From: Pseudomonadota bacterium
GTDB taxonomy: Bacteria; Pseudomonadota; Gammaproteobacteria; Burkholderiales; Burkholderiaceae_C
Length of the DNA: 64,000 nucleotides
Direction: 5' to 3'
NCBI GenBank assembly: GCA_021846965.1
Contig: JAJZWA010000006.1
Coordinates: 23,662 to 87,661 of the forward strand
How positions within the stretch are numbered: position 1 is the first letter of the stretch; the number at the start of each line of letters is the position of its first letter. Both the position numbers and the translations under genes were made by a program. This document shows, in pieces, positions 1-12,744 of the stretch. The notes below the pieces were generated by a model, which saw only the letters and a program-made list of their open reading frames with translations, was not told the DNA's origin and searched no databases.

Positions 1-2
1 TG

Positions 3-131
3 AAGGCCAAGGACAGCGCCGACCAGCAGGAAGCGCTCACCCGACTGGCCGGCGAACAGCGCGAAGCCACCGGCACCACCAACCTGGGTGCCCTGCTGCG
101 CGCCAAGCTGGACAATCAGGGCCAGGAGTAA
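3..131 (+). CDS. rpsA: 30S ribosomal protein S1, C-terminal end (partial)
   Basis: Only the last 42 codons lie in the window. The reading frame is open from base 3 and ends with TAA at 129-131. The tail ends in GTTNLGALLRAKLDNQGQE, which matches the characteristic C-terminus of betaproteobacterial ribosomal protein S1 (GTTxLGALLKAKL-type ending) after the last S1 RNA-binding domain. S1 binds mRNA on the 30S subunit and helps initiation. The next gene being ihfB, followed by lapA/lapB, is the usual rpsA neighbourhood in proteobacteria and supports the call. The S1 domains themselves are outside the window. Confidence 0.9.
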   Translation, partial: KAKDSADQQEALTRLAGEQREATGTTNLGALLRAKLDNQGQE

Positions 132-251
132 GCAGGACCCGCGCACAGGTCGCCCAGGCGGCCTGAGCGCGGTGCAGTGACACGGCGCCGGGGCCTCGTG
201 CCCGCGGCGCCGATTTTCTGCCCGGCCCGCCCGGGTGCCAGCCCTACGACC

Positions 252-545
252 ATGACCCGATCCGACCTCGTCGACCAGCTCGCGGCACGCTTCGCCCAGC
301 TCACCCATCGCGATGCCGAACTGGCGGTCAAGACCATTCTGGATGCGTTGTCGGAAGCGCTGGAAAACAGCCACCGCGTGGAGATCCGCGGTTTCGGCAG
401 TTTTTCCGTCAGCCACCGACCGGCCCGCATCGGCCGCAATCCCCGCTCCGGCGAGCGCGTCGTGGTGCCGGAAAAGCGCATGCCCCATTTCAAGCCCGGC
501 AAGACCCTGCGCCAGCTCGTCGACCACGAGAGCGCCCAGGACTGA
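252..545 (+). CDS. ihfB: Integration host factor subunit beta
   Basis: 97-residue DNA-bending protein of the HU/IHF family; with IhfA it forms a heterodimer that bends DNA sharply for recombination, replication and sigma-54 transcription. The N-terminal helical region (1-40) leads into RGFGSF (46-51) and the beta-arm motif GRNPRSGE (61-68), whose proline intercalates into DNA, then a C-terminal PHFKPGK segment. The ATG at 252 was chosen because family members begin MTRS-L; an upstream in-frame start near 177 would add an alien Arg/Pro-rich extension. Length fits the family (94-107). It lies 120 bases after rpsA, its usual partner. No strong Shine-Dalgarno sequence is visible. Confidence 0.95.
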   Translation: MTRSDLVDQLAARFAQLTHRDAELAVKTILDALSEALENSHRVEIRGFGSFSVSHRPARIGRNPRSGERVVVPEKRMPHFKPGKTLRQLVDHESAQD

Positions 546-554
546 TCGCGCGGT

Positions 555-570
555 CGCCACCTTCGTGGCG
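555..570 (+). terminator. Short GC hairpin after ihfB
   Basis: A 6-bp perfect stem CGCCAC/GTGGCG with a CTTC loop starts ten bases after the ihfB stop. There is no T-tract, so it is at best a weak or Rho-assisted terminator or an mRNA 3'-end stabiliser. The rest of the 201-base gap to lapA shows no gene and no clear promoter. Confidence 0.3.
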
Positions 571-746
571 CCGATGCCGGACTCCCGATACGGCTCGCGG
601 CCCCTGGCAGGGGCCTGGAGTCGGCGACTGGCCTGCGCCCCGATACGGCACCGCGAAATACCGGGGCTTCACGGGGCAGGACACTAGAATCCCGCAGCAA
701 GTCCCCCGGAGCCTCCGGGTCGATCGCCCTTCGACGTCCCCACCCG

Positions 747-1076
747 ATGCGCGCCTTCAACTGGTTCGTCCGCCTGATCCTGTTCCTGTTGCTGTTCGGC
801 CTGGCGCTGAACAACCTGGAGCCTACCGTGCTGCACCTGCTGTTCGGCACGCAGTGGCGCGCGCCGCTGTTCGTGCTGCTGCTGGCGGCCTTCGCGCTGG
901 GGGCCCTGCTGGGGATCGCCGTCATGCTGCCCGGCTGGCTGCGCGCGCGTCGCCTGCAACGCAGCCTGGCCGCGAACTCCGGGCTGCCGCGGGCGGATGC
1001 CGCCAGCTCCGCGCCGGCTCCGGCGCCGAATCCGCCAGCCCCGGGGGTGATCGATGGGACGCCCGATGGAGTTTGA
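747..1076 (+). CDS. lapA: LapA family (DUF1049) inner-membrane protein
   Basis: 109-residue small inner-membrane protein of the lipopolysaccharide assembly protein A family, which works with LapB to control LPS synthesis by regulating LpxC proteolysis. It has two hydrophobic segments, about residues 6-24 and 39-62, separated by a short loop containing NNLEPTVLHLLFG, the characteristic N-x-EPV-like family motif. A basic stretch (RARRLQR) follows the second segment and the tail is Ala/Pro-rich. The ATG at 747 directly precedes the first membrane segment. The 3' end overlaps lapB by 11 bases, consistent with translational coupling. Confidence 0.9.
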   Translation: MRAFNWFVRLILFLLLFGLALNNLEPTVLHLLFGTQWRAPLFVLLLAAFALGALLGIAVMLPGWLRARRLQRSLAANSGLPRADAASSAPAPAPNPPAPGVIDGTPDGV

Positions 1077-2238
1077 ACTCTGGTGGCTGCTGGCGCTGCC
1101 CGCCACCTTCGCGCTGGGCTGGCTGGCCTCGAGGCTGGACCTGCTGCAGCTGCGGCGTGACGGACAGCATCGCCGCGACGCCTCGGCGGCCTATTTCCGC
1201 GGCCTGAACTTCCTGCTCAGCGAGCAGCAGGACAAGGCCATCGACGCCTTCATCGAGGCGGTGACCGCCGACCCGGAAACGGTGGACCTGCATTTCGCGC
1301 TGGGCAACCTGTTCCGGCGTCGCGGCGAATACGAGCGCGCCGTGCGCGTGCACCAGAACCTGCTGTCGCGCGCCGACCTTCCCGCCGCGGAGCGCCAGCG
1401 TGCGCAGGTGGCGCTGGCGCAGGATTTCTTCAAGGCGGGCCTGCTCGATCGCGCCGAGTCGGTGTACACGGCCCTGACGGGCACCGCCTACCAGTCCGAG
1501 GCCCTGGCCGCGCTGCTGCAGATCCACGAGCGCACCCGCGAATGGAACTCGGCCATCGACATCGCGCAGCACCTGGAGCGCCTGGGCGGGGGCAGCTGGG
1601 GGCGCCAGATCGCCCACTACTGGTGCGAGATCGCCCTGCGCCAGCGGCGCGACGCGGACTTTGCCGCGGCGCTGGACTCGCTGGACAAGGCGGGGGCCGC
1701 GGATGCGCAGGCCGTCCGCCCCTGGCAGTTGCGCGCGGCCATCGCCGAGCAGCAGGGCGACGCCGCGCAGGCGCTGGCCCACCTGCGCCGAGCCGCCACG
1801 CTGCGCCCGGAATTCGCCGCGGTGCTGGCGGCCGACGCGGTGCGCCTGTTCCGCGCCACGGGCCAGCAGCAGGCCGGCCTGGAGTGGCTGCGCACGCAAC
1901 TCCAGGAAAGCCCCGCCATCGAACTGCTGGACGCGGTGCTGTCGCTGGAGCCCGACGCGGCCCAGCGCAGGCGCATGAGCCTGCAATACCTGCAGGCCCA
2001 TGGCAGCCTGCTGGCCGCGCGCCGCGCCGTGGAACAGGCGGCCGCCTCGCCCGATGACGAAGGCCTGCGCGCGGCGGTCGAGCAGGCCCTGGATCGCGCG
2101 TTGACCAACCGCCAGCGCTACCGCTGCGCTGCCTGCGGCTTCGAGGCGCGCAGCTACGCCTGGCATTGCCCGGCCTGCATGGGGTGGGATACCTACCCGC
2201 CGCGGCGCAGCGAAGAACTTTCCCTCACAGGCGTCTGA
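1066..2238 (+). CDS. lapB: Lipopolysaccharide assembly protein LapB (YciM)
   Basis: 390-residue membrane-anchored TPR protein that regulates LPS synthesis, in E. coli by promoting FtsH degradation of LpxC. Visible order: one N-terminal membrane segment (about 5-20, beginning MEFELWWLLALP), multiple TPR helices through the middle, and a C-terminal rubredoxin-type metal site with two CxxC pairs (C354/C357 and C368/C371). I chose ATG 1066 rather than the in-frame ATG at 1054 because homologues start MEFELWWLLALP. It overlaps lapA and is followed two bases later by rfaE1, so lapA-lapB-rfaE1 looks like one transcription unit devoted to LPS. Confidence 0.95.
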   Translation: MEFELWWLLALPATFALGWLASRLDLLQLRRDGQHRRDASAAYFRGLNFLLSEQQDKAIDAFIEAVTADPETVDLHFALGNLFRRRGEYERAVRVHQNLLSRADLPAAERQRAQVALAQDFFKAGLLDRAESVYTALTGTAYQSEALAALLQIHERTREWNSAIDIAQHLERLGGGSWGRQIAHYWCEIALRQRRDADFAAALDSLDKAGAADAQAVRPWQLRAAIAEQQGDAAQALAHLRRAATLRPEFAAVLAADAVRLFRATGQQQAGLEWLRTQLQESPAIELLDAVLSLEPDAAQRRRMSLQYLQAHGSLLAARRAVEQAAASPDDEGLRAAVEQALDRALTNRQRYRCAACGFEARSYAWHCPACMGWDTYPPRRSEELSLTGV

Positions 2239-2240
2239 GC

Positions 2241-3185
2241 ATGGCATCGATGAGTCCCGAACAACTGCGCCAGGCGCGCGTGCTGGTGGTCGGCGACGTG
2301 ATGCTGGACCGCTACTGGTTCAGCAGCGTGGAGCGCATTTCCCCCGAGGCTCCGGTGCCGGTGGCCCTGGTGCAGCGAGAGCAGGATCGCCTGGGCGGGG
2401 CCGCCAACGTGGCGCTCAACGCCGCCACCCTGGGCGCGCAGACCACGCTGCTCAGCGTGGTGGGCAGCGACGATGCCGGGCGCAGGCTGGCCCATCTGGT
2501 GGCCGACACGCCCATCCGCAGCGCGCTGCGCCAGGTTCCGGGGCTGCGCACCACCATGAAGCTGCGCGTGGTGTCGCGCCAGCAGCAGCTGCTGCGCCTG
2601 GATTTCGAGTCCACGCCCGACCACGAGGTGCTGCTCGACCTCATGGATCGCTACGAACAGGAACTGGCCTTCCACGACGTGGTGCTGCTGTCCGACTACG
2701 GCAAGGGGGGGCTCAGCCACGTCGAGCGCATGGTGCAGCTCGCGCGCGCGCAAGGGCGTCGCGTGCTGGTCGACCCCAAGGGGCGCGACTACTCGCGCTA
2801 CCGCTCGGCCACCCTGATCACACCCAACCGCGCCGAGTTCATCCTGGCCGCCGGCGGTGAATGGCGCGACGAGGCCGAGCTGGAGCAGCGTGCGCAGGCG
2901 CTGCGCGCGCAGCTGCAGCTCGAGGCCCTGCTGGTCACCCGCGCCGAGGAAGGCATGAGCCTGTTCAGCCAGGCCGGCCACCTGCACGTCGCGGCGCAGG
3001 CCAAGGAGGTCTACGACGTCTCCGGCGCCGGCGACACGGTGATCGCCACGCTGGCCGTGATGCTGGGCGCAGGCGCCGGACTCGACGAGGCCGTGCGCAC
3101 CGCCAATCGCGCCGCCGGCATCGTGGTCGGCAAGCTGGGCACCGCCGCGGTCAGCCCTGCCGAACTGTGGCCCGAACCGGCCTGA
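2241..3185 (+). CDS. rfaE1: D-glycero-beta-D-manno-heptose-7-phosphate kinase
   Basis: 314-residue PfkB/ribokinase-family kinase that phosphorylates heptose 7-phosphate at C1 for ADP-heptose, a precursor of the LPS inner core. It carries VVGDVMLDRYWF near the N-terminus, GGAANVALN for sugar binding, and the C-terminal SGAGDT motif (about residue 260) holding the catalytic Asp. It contains only the kinase domain; the nucleotidyltransferase half of E. coli HldE is missing, as usual in betaproteobacteria where it is a separate gene. ATG 2241 is two bases after the lapB stop; a second ATG three codons later (MSPEQLR) is an equally plausible start. rfaD follows after 39 bases. Confidence 0.93.
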   Translation: MASMSPEQLRQARVLVVGDVMLDRYWFSSVERISPEAPVPVALVQREQDRLGGAANVALNAATLGAQTTLLSVVGSDDAGRRLAHLVADTPIRSALRQVPGLRTTMKLRVVSRQQQLLRLDFESTPDHEVLLDLMDRYEQELAFHDVVLLSDYGKGGLSHVERMVQLARAQGRRVLVDPKGRDYSRYRSATLITPNRAEFILAAGGEWRDEAELEQRAQALRAQLQLEALLVTRAEEGMSLFSQAGHLHVAAQAKEVYDVSGAGDTVIATLAVMLGAGAGLDEAVRTANRAAGIVVGKLGTAAVSPAELWPEPA

Positions 3186-3224
3186 GCCACGCGCAACCCG
3201 CAAGCCCCCAGGAAGCCCTCCATC

Positions 3225-4192
3225 ATGTCCCATCGCTTCATCGTCACCGGCGCGGCCGGCTTCATCGGCAGCAACATCGTGCGCGGGCTCAACGCCCGCG
3301 GCATCACCGACATCATCGCGGTGGACAACCTCACCCAGGCCGACAAGTTCCGCAACCTGGTGGACCTGCGCATCAGCGATTACGTCGACAAGACGGCCTT
3401 CTACGAGGCCTTCGCGCAAGGCCGCTTCGGCACCGTCGAGGCCGTGTTCCACGAAGGCGCCTGCTCCGACACCATGCAGCACGACGGGCGCTACATGATG
3501 GACAACAACTACGCCGCCAGCCGCGCGCTGCTGGAGGCCTGCCTGGAGCGGGGCACGCGCCTGCTCTACGCCTCCAGCGCGGCGACCTACGGCGCCAGCG
3601 AACGCTTCGCGGAATTGCCGGAATACGAGCGCCCCCTCAACGTCTACGGATATTCCAAGCTGCTGTTCGACCAGCTGGTGCGCCGTCGCCTGCACGGTGC
3701 GCGGAGCCAGGTCGCCGGTTTCCGCTATTTCAACGTCTACGGCCCCGGGGAGCAGCACAAGGGACGCATGGCCTCGGTGGCCTGGCACCACTACAACCAG
3801 TTCCGCGACCATGGCCGCGTCGAATTGTTCGGTGCCTACGGAGGCTATGGGCCCGGCGAGCAGATGCGCGATTTCGTGTTCGTCGACGACGTGGTGGCGG
3901 TGAACCTGTGGTTCCTCGACAACCCTCGCCACAGCGGGGTGTTCAATCTGGGCAGCGGTCGCGCGCAACCCTTCAACGACATCGCCCACGCGGTGGTCAA
4001 CGCGCTGCGCGCGCGCGGCGGGCAGGAGGCGCTGAGCCTGCGCCAGATGGTCGATGAAAAGCTGGTCGTCTACATCGATTTCCCGGCCGCGCTGCAGGGC
4101 AAGTACCAGTGCTTCACCCAGGCCGAGCTGCACGGACTGCGCTCGGTGGGCTGCGACCACGCCTTTGCCGACGTGGCGCACGGGGTGCGCAG

Positions 4193-4220
<28 letters not shown>
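3225..4220 (+). CDS. rfaD: ADP-L-glycero-D-manno-heptose-6-epimerase
   Basis: 331-residue short-chain dehydrogenase/epimerase that inverts C6'' of ADP-D,D-heptose to give the L,D form used for LPS inner core. The Rossmann fold begins immediately: [11 protein letters not shown] (about residues 7-17) binds NADP. The family-specific [13 protein letters not shown] and HEGACSDTM segments follow, then the catalytic YxxxK as YGYSK (about 141-145). A purine-rich AGGAAG Shine-Dalgarno sequence lies about 9 bases before ATG 3225. It completes the lapAB-rfaE1-rfaD group. Its 3' end overlaps the convergent sugar-kinase gene by 28 bases. Confidence 0.96.
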
Positions 4221-8410
<4,190 letters not shown>

Positions 8411-8467
8411 GGGTATGCCTTCCTCTCGATACGGGTGATGTGCCGCGACGATTCCGCGAAGCCTGCC

Positions 8468-11400
8468 TCAGGCGGCGACCATGCGCGTGGCGGTGTCCAT
8501 GTCCACGGCCACCAGGCGGGAAACACCCTGTTCCTGCATGGTCACGCCCACCAGTTGCTCGGCCATCGCCATCGCAATCTTATTGTGCGAGATGAACAGA
8601 AACTGGGTCGCGTCGGACATGGTCTCCACCAGACGGGCGAATCGTTCGGTGTTCGCGTCGTCCAGCGGCGCGTCCACTTCGTCCAGGATACAGAACGGAG
8701 CGGGGTTGAGGTGGAAAATCCCGAACACCAGCGCGATGGCCACCAGCGCCTTTTCCCCGCCGGACAGCAGGTGGATGGTGCTGTTGCGCTTGCCGGGCGG
8801 CTGGGCCATCACCTGCACCCCCGCATCCAGGATTTCCTCGCCGGTCATGATCAGGCGCGCGGAGCCCCCGCCGAACAGCTCGGGAAACAGGCGTCCGAAG
8901 TGGCCATTGACCTCGTCGAAGGTCTGGCGCAACTGGGTGCGGGTCTCGGCGTCGATGCGCCGGATCGCGTCCTCCAGCGTGTTCGCGGCCTGTTCCAGGT
9001 CGGCGCTCTGGGCGTCCAGGAAGCCCTTGCGTTCGCGCGATTGCTGCAACTCGTCCAGCGCGGCCAGGTTCACCGCGCCGAGCGCCGCGATCTCGCGCTG
9101 CAGGCGCTGGGCGTCGCGCGCCAGCTGCTCGGGGCTGAGATCGCTGCGCGCGTCCAGCTCCTGTTGCACGAGCGCCGGATCCACCTGCGCCTCGGCCAGT
9201 TGCTGCTCGAACTGCTGGGCCTGCAGGCGCGCCTCCTGCTCCTCCAGCTGGCGCTGGCCGATGGCCGCGCGCAGCGGCTCGAGCTCGCGCTCGAGCAGGA
9301 TGCGCTGTTCCTCGATGGCGCGTACCCTGGCGCTGAGTTCATCGTGTTCGGAGCGCCTCGCCTGCAGGCGCTGCTGGGCCTGCTCGCGCGCCTCCAGTGC
9401 GTCCTGCAGCCCGGCGCGGGCGCTTTCATCGTGCAGTCGCTCCAGTTCCTCGGCGGCCGCGCGCAGGCGCTCCAGCGCGGAATCGATCTGCTGCTGCGCC
9501 GTGGCGTCCATGCGCTGGGCATCGGCCATGCGCTGCTGCAGGCTGCGCACCGCATAGGCACTCTCCGCCTGCTCCTGCTCCAGGTTGCGCAAGGTGGCGC
9601 GGGCCTGCGTCAGCTCGGCCTGCTCGCGCAGGGCCGCGGTATCCAGATCCGCGTGCTGCTGCTGGCTGTTGCCCAGCTCCGCGTCGAGCTGCTCGAAGCG
9701 TGCCTCGCTCTCGGCCAGCTGCATCTGCAGCTCCTCCTCCTGCGCCGCCGATTCCGCGAGGTCGGAATCCAGGCGCTCGGCGCGGGCGGTGGTCTCCTGC
9801 TGCTGTTGCTGCAGCTTGAGCCGCTCCACCTGCACGCCGTGGGATTGCTGGGTGAGCGACTGCAGGTCGCGCCCGACCTGGGACAGCTGCTCCTGGGCGC
9901 GCGCGAACTCGGCCTCCGCCAGGGCGGCGGCGTCCTGCGCCTGTTCGGCCAGCAGTTGCTGCGCGCGCTGCTGGCGCTCCAGGTTGTCGATCTCCTGCGC
10001 CCGCGCCAGCAGCCCGGCCTGTTCGCTGTCCGCCGCGTACAGGCTCACGCTGTGGCGCGCGACCATGTGTCCTTCGGGCGTCGCCAGCACGGCCCCCGGC
10101 GCGAGGCTGTCGCGCCGCTGCAGGGCCTGGGACAGGGAGTCGGCCGTGTACACGGCGGCCAGCCAGTCCTCGAGCACGGCACGCAGCCCGGGGTCGCCCA
10201 CGCGCAGCAGCGAGGCCAGCGGGCGCATGCCGGCCGGCGCGGGCGGCGGAGCGGCGCCCTGGGGCGGCGAGAAAAAACTCAGCTTGGCCGGCGGCGGATC
10301 GGCGGCCAGCGCGCCGGCGCCCTCCAGCGCACGCAACTCCAGCGCGGCCAGTCGCTCGCGCAGTGCCGCCTCCAGCGCGTCCTCCCAGCCGGGCTCGACC
10401 TGGATGCGGCTCCACAGCCGGGCCATCGACTCCAGCCCGTGGCGGGCCAGCCAGGGTTGCAGGCGCCCCTCCGTCAGCACCTTCTCCTGCAGCGCCTTGA
10501 GGGCCTGCATGCGCGCGCTGGTGGCGGTCAGCGTGGCCGCGGCCTCCTGGGCCTGCTGCTGGGCCTGCTGGCGCTCGGCCTGCAGGCGCGGCACGCGCTG
10601 CTGTCCTTCGTCGAAGGCGGCCTGGGCGCGCTCGCAGGCCGTGCGCAGCGCCAGGTGCTGCTGCTCCAGTTCGGCCAGGCGCGCCCCATCCGGCGAGGCG
10701 AGCTGCCGGCGCTCGGCCTGCAGGCGCTGCATGCGCTGCTCCACCGCCTGGCGCTGCTGGCCCAGGTTGCGCTGGCGCTCGGCCTCGGCCTGCAGGCGCT
10801 GCTGCGCCGCCGCCGCCTGCGCGCGACACTCGGCCGCCCGCATCTGCGCATCGGCCAGGCGCGCCTCCAGCGCCGGGATCAGCTCGCCCTGCTCTTCCAC
10901 GCGCGCGCTCGCCTGCTGCTGCAACTGCTCGGCGGTCTCGATCTCGATGGCCGCGGTCTCGGCGTCGGCGCGCGCCTGCTGCTGGCGCTGCTGCCATTGC
11001 TCCAGCTGCTGCTGCAGTTCGGCGTGGCCGCGCTGCGCGCGCTCGCGAGCTTCGACGACGAAACGGATCTCGGCCTCCAGGCGCGCCACCTCCGCCTGCG
11101 CGGCGTACAGCTCCGCCTGCGCGCCGTTGAGGGTTTCGGCCGATGCGTACTGCGCCTGGCGCAGTTGCTCCAGTTCGGCTTCGGCCGCGCGCAGGCGCGC
11201 GGTGTGCTGCTCCAGCTCCAGCTGGGCACGCCCCGCCTGCTCGCGCAGGCGAGCCTGACGCTGCTCGGCCTCGCGCAGGCGCAGCAGCCACAGCGCATGC
11301 TGGCTGAACTGGCTTTGCGCCTGCAGCTCGTGGTAGCGCTGCGCCACCGCCGCCTGCTGCTCGAGCTTGTCGAGCTGGCCGCCGAGCTCGCGCAGGATGT

Positions 11401-11986
11401 CATGCACCCGCTGCAGGTTCTCGCGCGTGCCATGCAGCCGATTCTCGGTCTCGCGCCGCCGCTCCTTGTATTTGGAAACGCCCGCGGCCTCCTCCAGCAT
11501 CACGCGCAGCTCCTCGGGGCGCGACTCGATAATGCGGCTGATCGTGCCCTGGCCGATGATGGCGTAGGAACGCGAGCCCAGGCCCGTGCCGAGGAAGATG
11601 TCCTGCACGTCGCGCCGGCGCACCGGCTGGTTGTTGATGAAATAGCTCGACCCGCCGTCGCGGGTGAGCACGCGCTTGACGGCGATTTCGGTGTACTGGC
11701 CGAAGCTGCCGCTGACCCGGTGGTCGCTGTTGTCGAACACCAGCTCCACGCTGCAGCGCCCGGCCGGCTTGCGCGAGCCCGAGCCGTTGAAGATCACGTC
11801 CAGCATCGAATCCCCGCGCAGCTCGGCGGCGCGCGATTCACCGAGCACCCAGCGCACGGCGTCGATGATGTTGGACTTTCCGCAGCCGTTGGGGCCCACC
11901 ACGCCCACGCGCCGCCCCGGCAGGTTGAAGGACGCCGGTTCGGCGAAGGACTTGAAGCCGGCGAGCTTGATGGTGGACAGTCGCAC
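8468..11986 (-). CDS. smc: Chromosome segregation protein SMC
   Basis: 1172-residue SMC ATPase that, with ScpA/ScpB, organises and segregates the chromosome. The N-terminal head carries Walker A GPNGCGKSN (31-39). Long Gln/Glu/Ala-rich coiled coils occupy about 170-500 and 670-1010 around a hinge at about 510-660. The C-terminal head has the ABC signature LLSGGEKAL and Walker B FCILDEVDAPLDDAN (about 1095-1110). The start is GTG at 11986 (MRLSTIKLAGFKSFA), fitting family starts; no clear Shine-Dalgarno sequence is seen. It heads the smc-zipA-ligA-mak series and is divergent from queF. Confidence 0.97.
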   Translation of the reverse strand: MRLSTIKLAGFKSFAEPASFNLPGRRVGVVGPNGCGKSNIIDAVRWVLGESRAAELRGDSMLDVIFNGSGSRKPAGRCSVELVFDNSDHRVSGSFGQYTEIAVKRVLTRDGGSSYFINNQPVRRRDVQDIFLGTGLGSRSYAIIGQGTISRIIESRPEELRVMLEEAAGVSKYKERRRETENRLHGTRENLQRVHDILRELGGQLDKLEQQAAVAQRYHELQAQSQFSQHALWLLRLREAEQRQARLREQAGRAQLELEQHTARLRAAEAELEQLRQAQYASAETLNGAQAELYAAQAEVARLEAEIRFVVEARERAQRGHAELQQQLEQWQQRQQQARADAETAAIEIETAEQLQQQASARVEEQGELIPALEARLADAQMRAAECRAQAAAAQQRLQAEAERQRNLGQQRQAVEQRMQRLQAERRQLASPDGARLAELEQQHLALRTACERAQAAFDEGQQRVPRLQAERQQAQQQAQEAAATLTATSARMQALKALQEKVLTEGRLQPWLARHGLESMARLWSRIQVEPGWEDALEAALRERLAALELRALEGAGALAADPPPAKLSFFSPPQGAAPPPAPAGMRPLASLLRVGDPGLRAVLEDWLAAVYTADSLSQALQRRDSLAPGAVLATPEGHMVARHSVSLYAADSEQAGLLARAQEIDNLERQQRAQQLLAEQAQDAAALAEAEFARAQEQLSQVGRDLQSLTQQSHGVQVERLKLQQQQQETTARAERLDSDLAESAAQEEELQMQLAESEARFEQLDAELGNSQQQHADLDTAALREQAELTQARATLRNLEQEQAESAYAVRSLQQRMADAQRMDATAQQQIDSALERLRAAAEELERLHDESARAGLQDALEAREQAQQRLQARRSEHDELSARVRAIEEQRILLERELEPLRAAIGQRQLEEQEARLQAQQFEQQLAEAQVDPALVQQELDARSDLSPEQLARDAQRLQREIAALGAVNLAALDELQQSRERKGFLDAQSADLEQAANTLEDAIRRIDAETRTQLRQTFDEVNGHFGRLFPELFGGGSARLIMTGEEILDAGVQVMAQPPGKRNSTIHLLSGGEKALVAIALVFGIFHLNPAPFCILDEVDAPLDDANTERFARLVETMSDATQFLFISHNKIAMAMAEQLVGVTMQEQGVSRLVAVDMDTATRMVAA

Positions 11987-12023
11987 GTTGCTGAAACTTG
12001 GTTTAAATAGCTGATTTCAAACG

Positions 12024-12047
12024 AAAAATATGCGGCTACGGCCGCAT
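12024..12047 (-). terminator. Hairpin plus T-run in the smc leader (terminator or attenuator)
   Basis: On the minus strand a perfect 7-bp stem ATGCGGC/GCCGCAT with a 4-base loop is followed by ATTTTTCG, the form of a short intrinsic terminator. It lies about 38 bases upstream of the smc GTG start, so it would act on transcripts entering smc: either it blocks read-through antisense to queF or it attenuates smc. The stem is short, so efficiency is uncertain. Confidence 0.4.
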
Positions 12048-12184
12048 CGGCCCATGATAGCATCCGCGCCGCGGCGGCAATCGCCTGCCGGCCTTCGCCT
12101 GCGCCGCTTCGCCCGCTGCAGGATAATGCCGGGTTCCTCGATTCCCCTCTTTCCGAAGCCCGCCATCCAGGGCCGCCCGCCGCC

Positions 12185-12718
12185 ATGAGCCCCAAGCATC
12201 CGAAGAGCCCCAAGAGTCCCAAGAGTCCCAAGAGCGACGCAAGCGCCGGGGATCGCGCCGACACGACGAGCCAGCGGGCCCCGTCGGCGGTCACGCAGCC
12301 AAGCAAGACCCTGCAGACCTTCCCGAACCCGGCGCCCGAGCGGGATTACCACATCCACATGCAGGTGCCCGAATTCACCTGCCTGTGCCCGCTGACCGGC
12401 CAGCCCGACTTCGCGCGCATCGACCTGGACATGATCCCCGATCGAGCCTGCATCGAGCTCAAGAGCCTGAAGCTGTACATGTGGAGCTACCGCAACGAAG
12501 GCGCATTCCACGAGAAGGTGACGAACACCATCCTGGAAGACATCGTGAAGGCCATCGCGCCGCGCTACCTGCGCGTGACCGCGCAGTGGTACGTGCGCGG
12601 GGGCATCTACACCAACGTGGTGGTGGAGCATCGCAAGCGCGGCTGGAAACAGGCCCCCACGGTCGACCTGAGCCGCTTCGCCACCGCCCAGCCCGCGCTG
12701 CCGCAGTCGGGACGCTGA
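12185..12718 (+). CDS. queF: NADPH-dependent 7-cyano-7-deazaguanine reductase (QueF, type I)
   Basis: 177-residue enzyme reducing preQ0 nitrile to preQ1 amine in queuosine tRNA modification. The T-fold core has catalytic Cys68 (in [11 protein letters not shown]), Asp75, the QueF motif ELKSLKLY (91-98) and substrate-binding Glu110 (FHE). It is the short unimodular form. The first 20 residues are a Lys-Ser-Pro repeat ([18 protein letters not shown]) encoded by a 9-base tandem repeat at about 12203-12235; with the following Ser/Thr/Ala tail (to about 40) it forms a non-catalytic extension. A weak GATAAT box at 12122-12127 is the only promoter hint. queG, a later enzyme of the same pathway, lies 29 kb away at 41821. 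Confidence 0.95.
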   Translation: MSPKHPKSPKSPKSPKSDASAGDRADTTSQRAPSAVTQPSKTLQTFPNPAPERDYHIHMQVPEFTCLCPLTGQPDFARIDLDMIPDRACIELKSLKLYMWSYRNEGAFHEKVTNTILEDIVKAIAPRYLRVTAQWYVRGGIYTNVVVEHRKRGWKQAPTVDLSRFATAQPALPQSGR

Positions 12719-12744
12719 TCCGGCCCGATGCCCAGGCCGCCGGC

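Noticed and set aside
12000..12184. PreQ1 riboswitch upstream of queF
   Set aside because: I looked for the short H-type pseudoknot with an A-rich tail near the start codon and found none.
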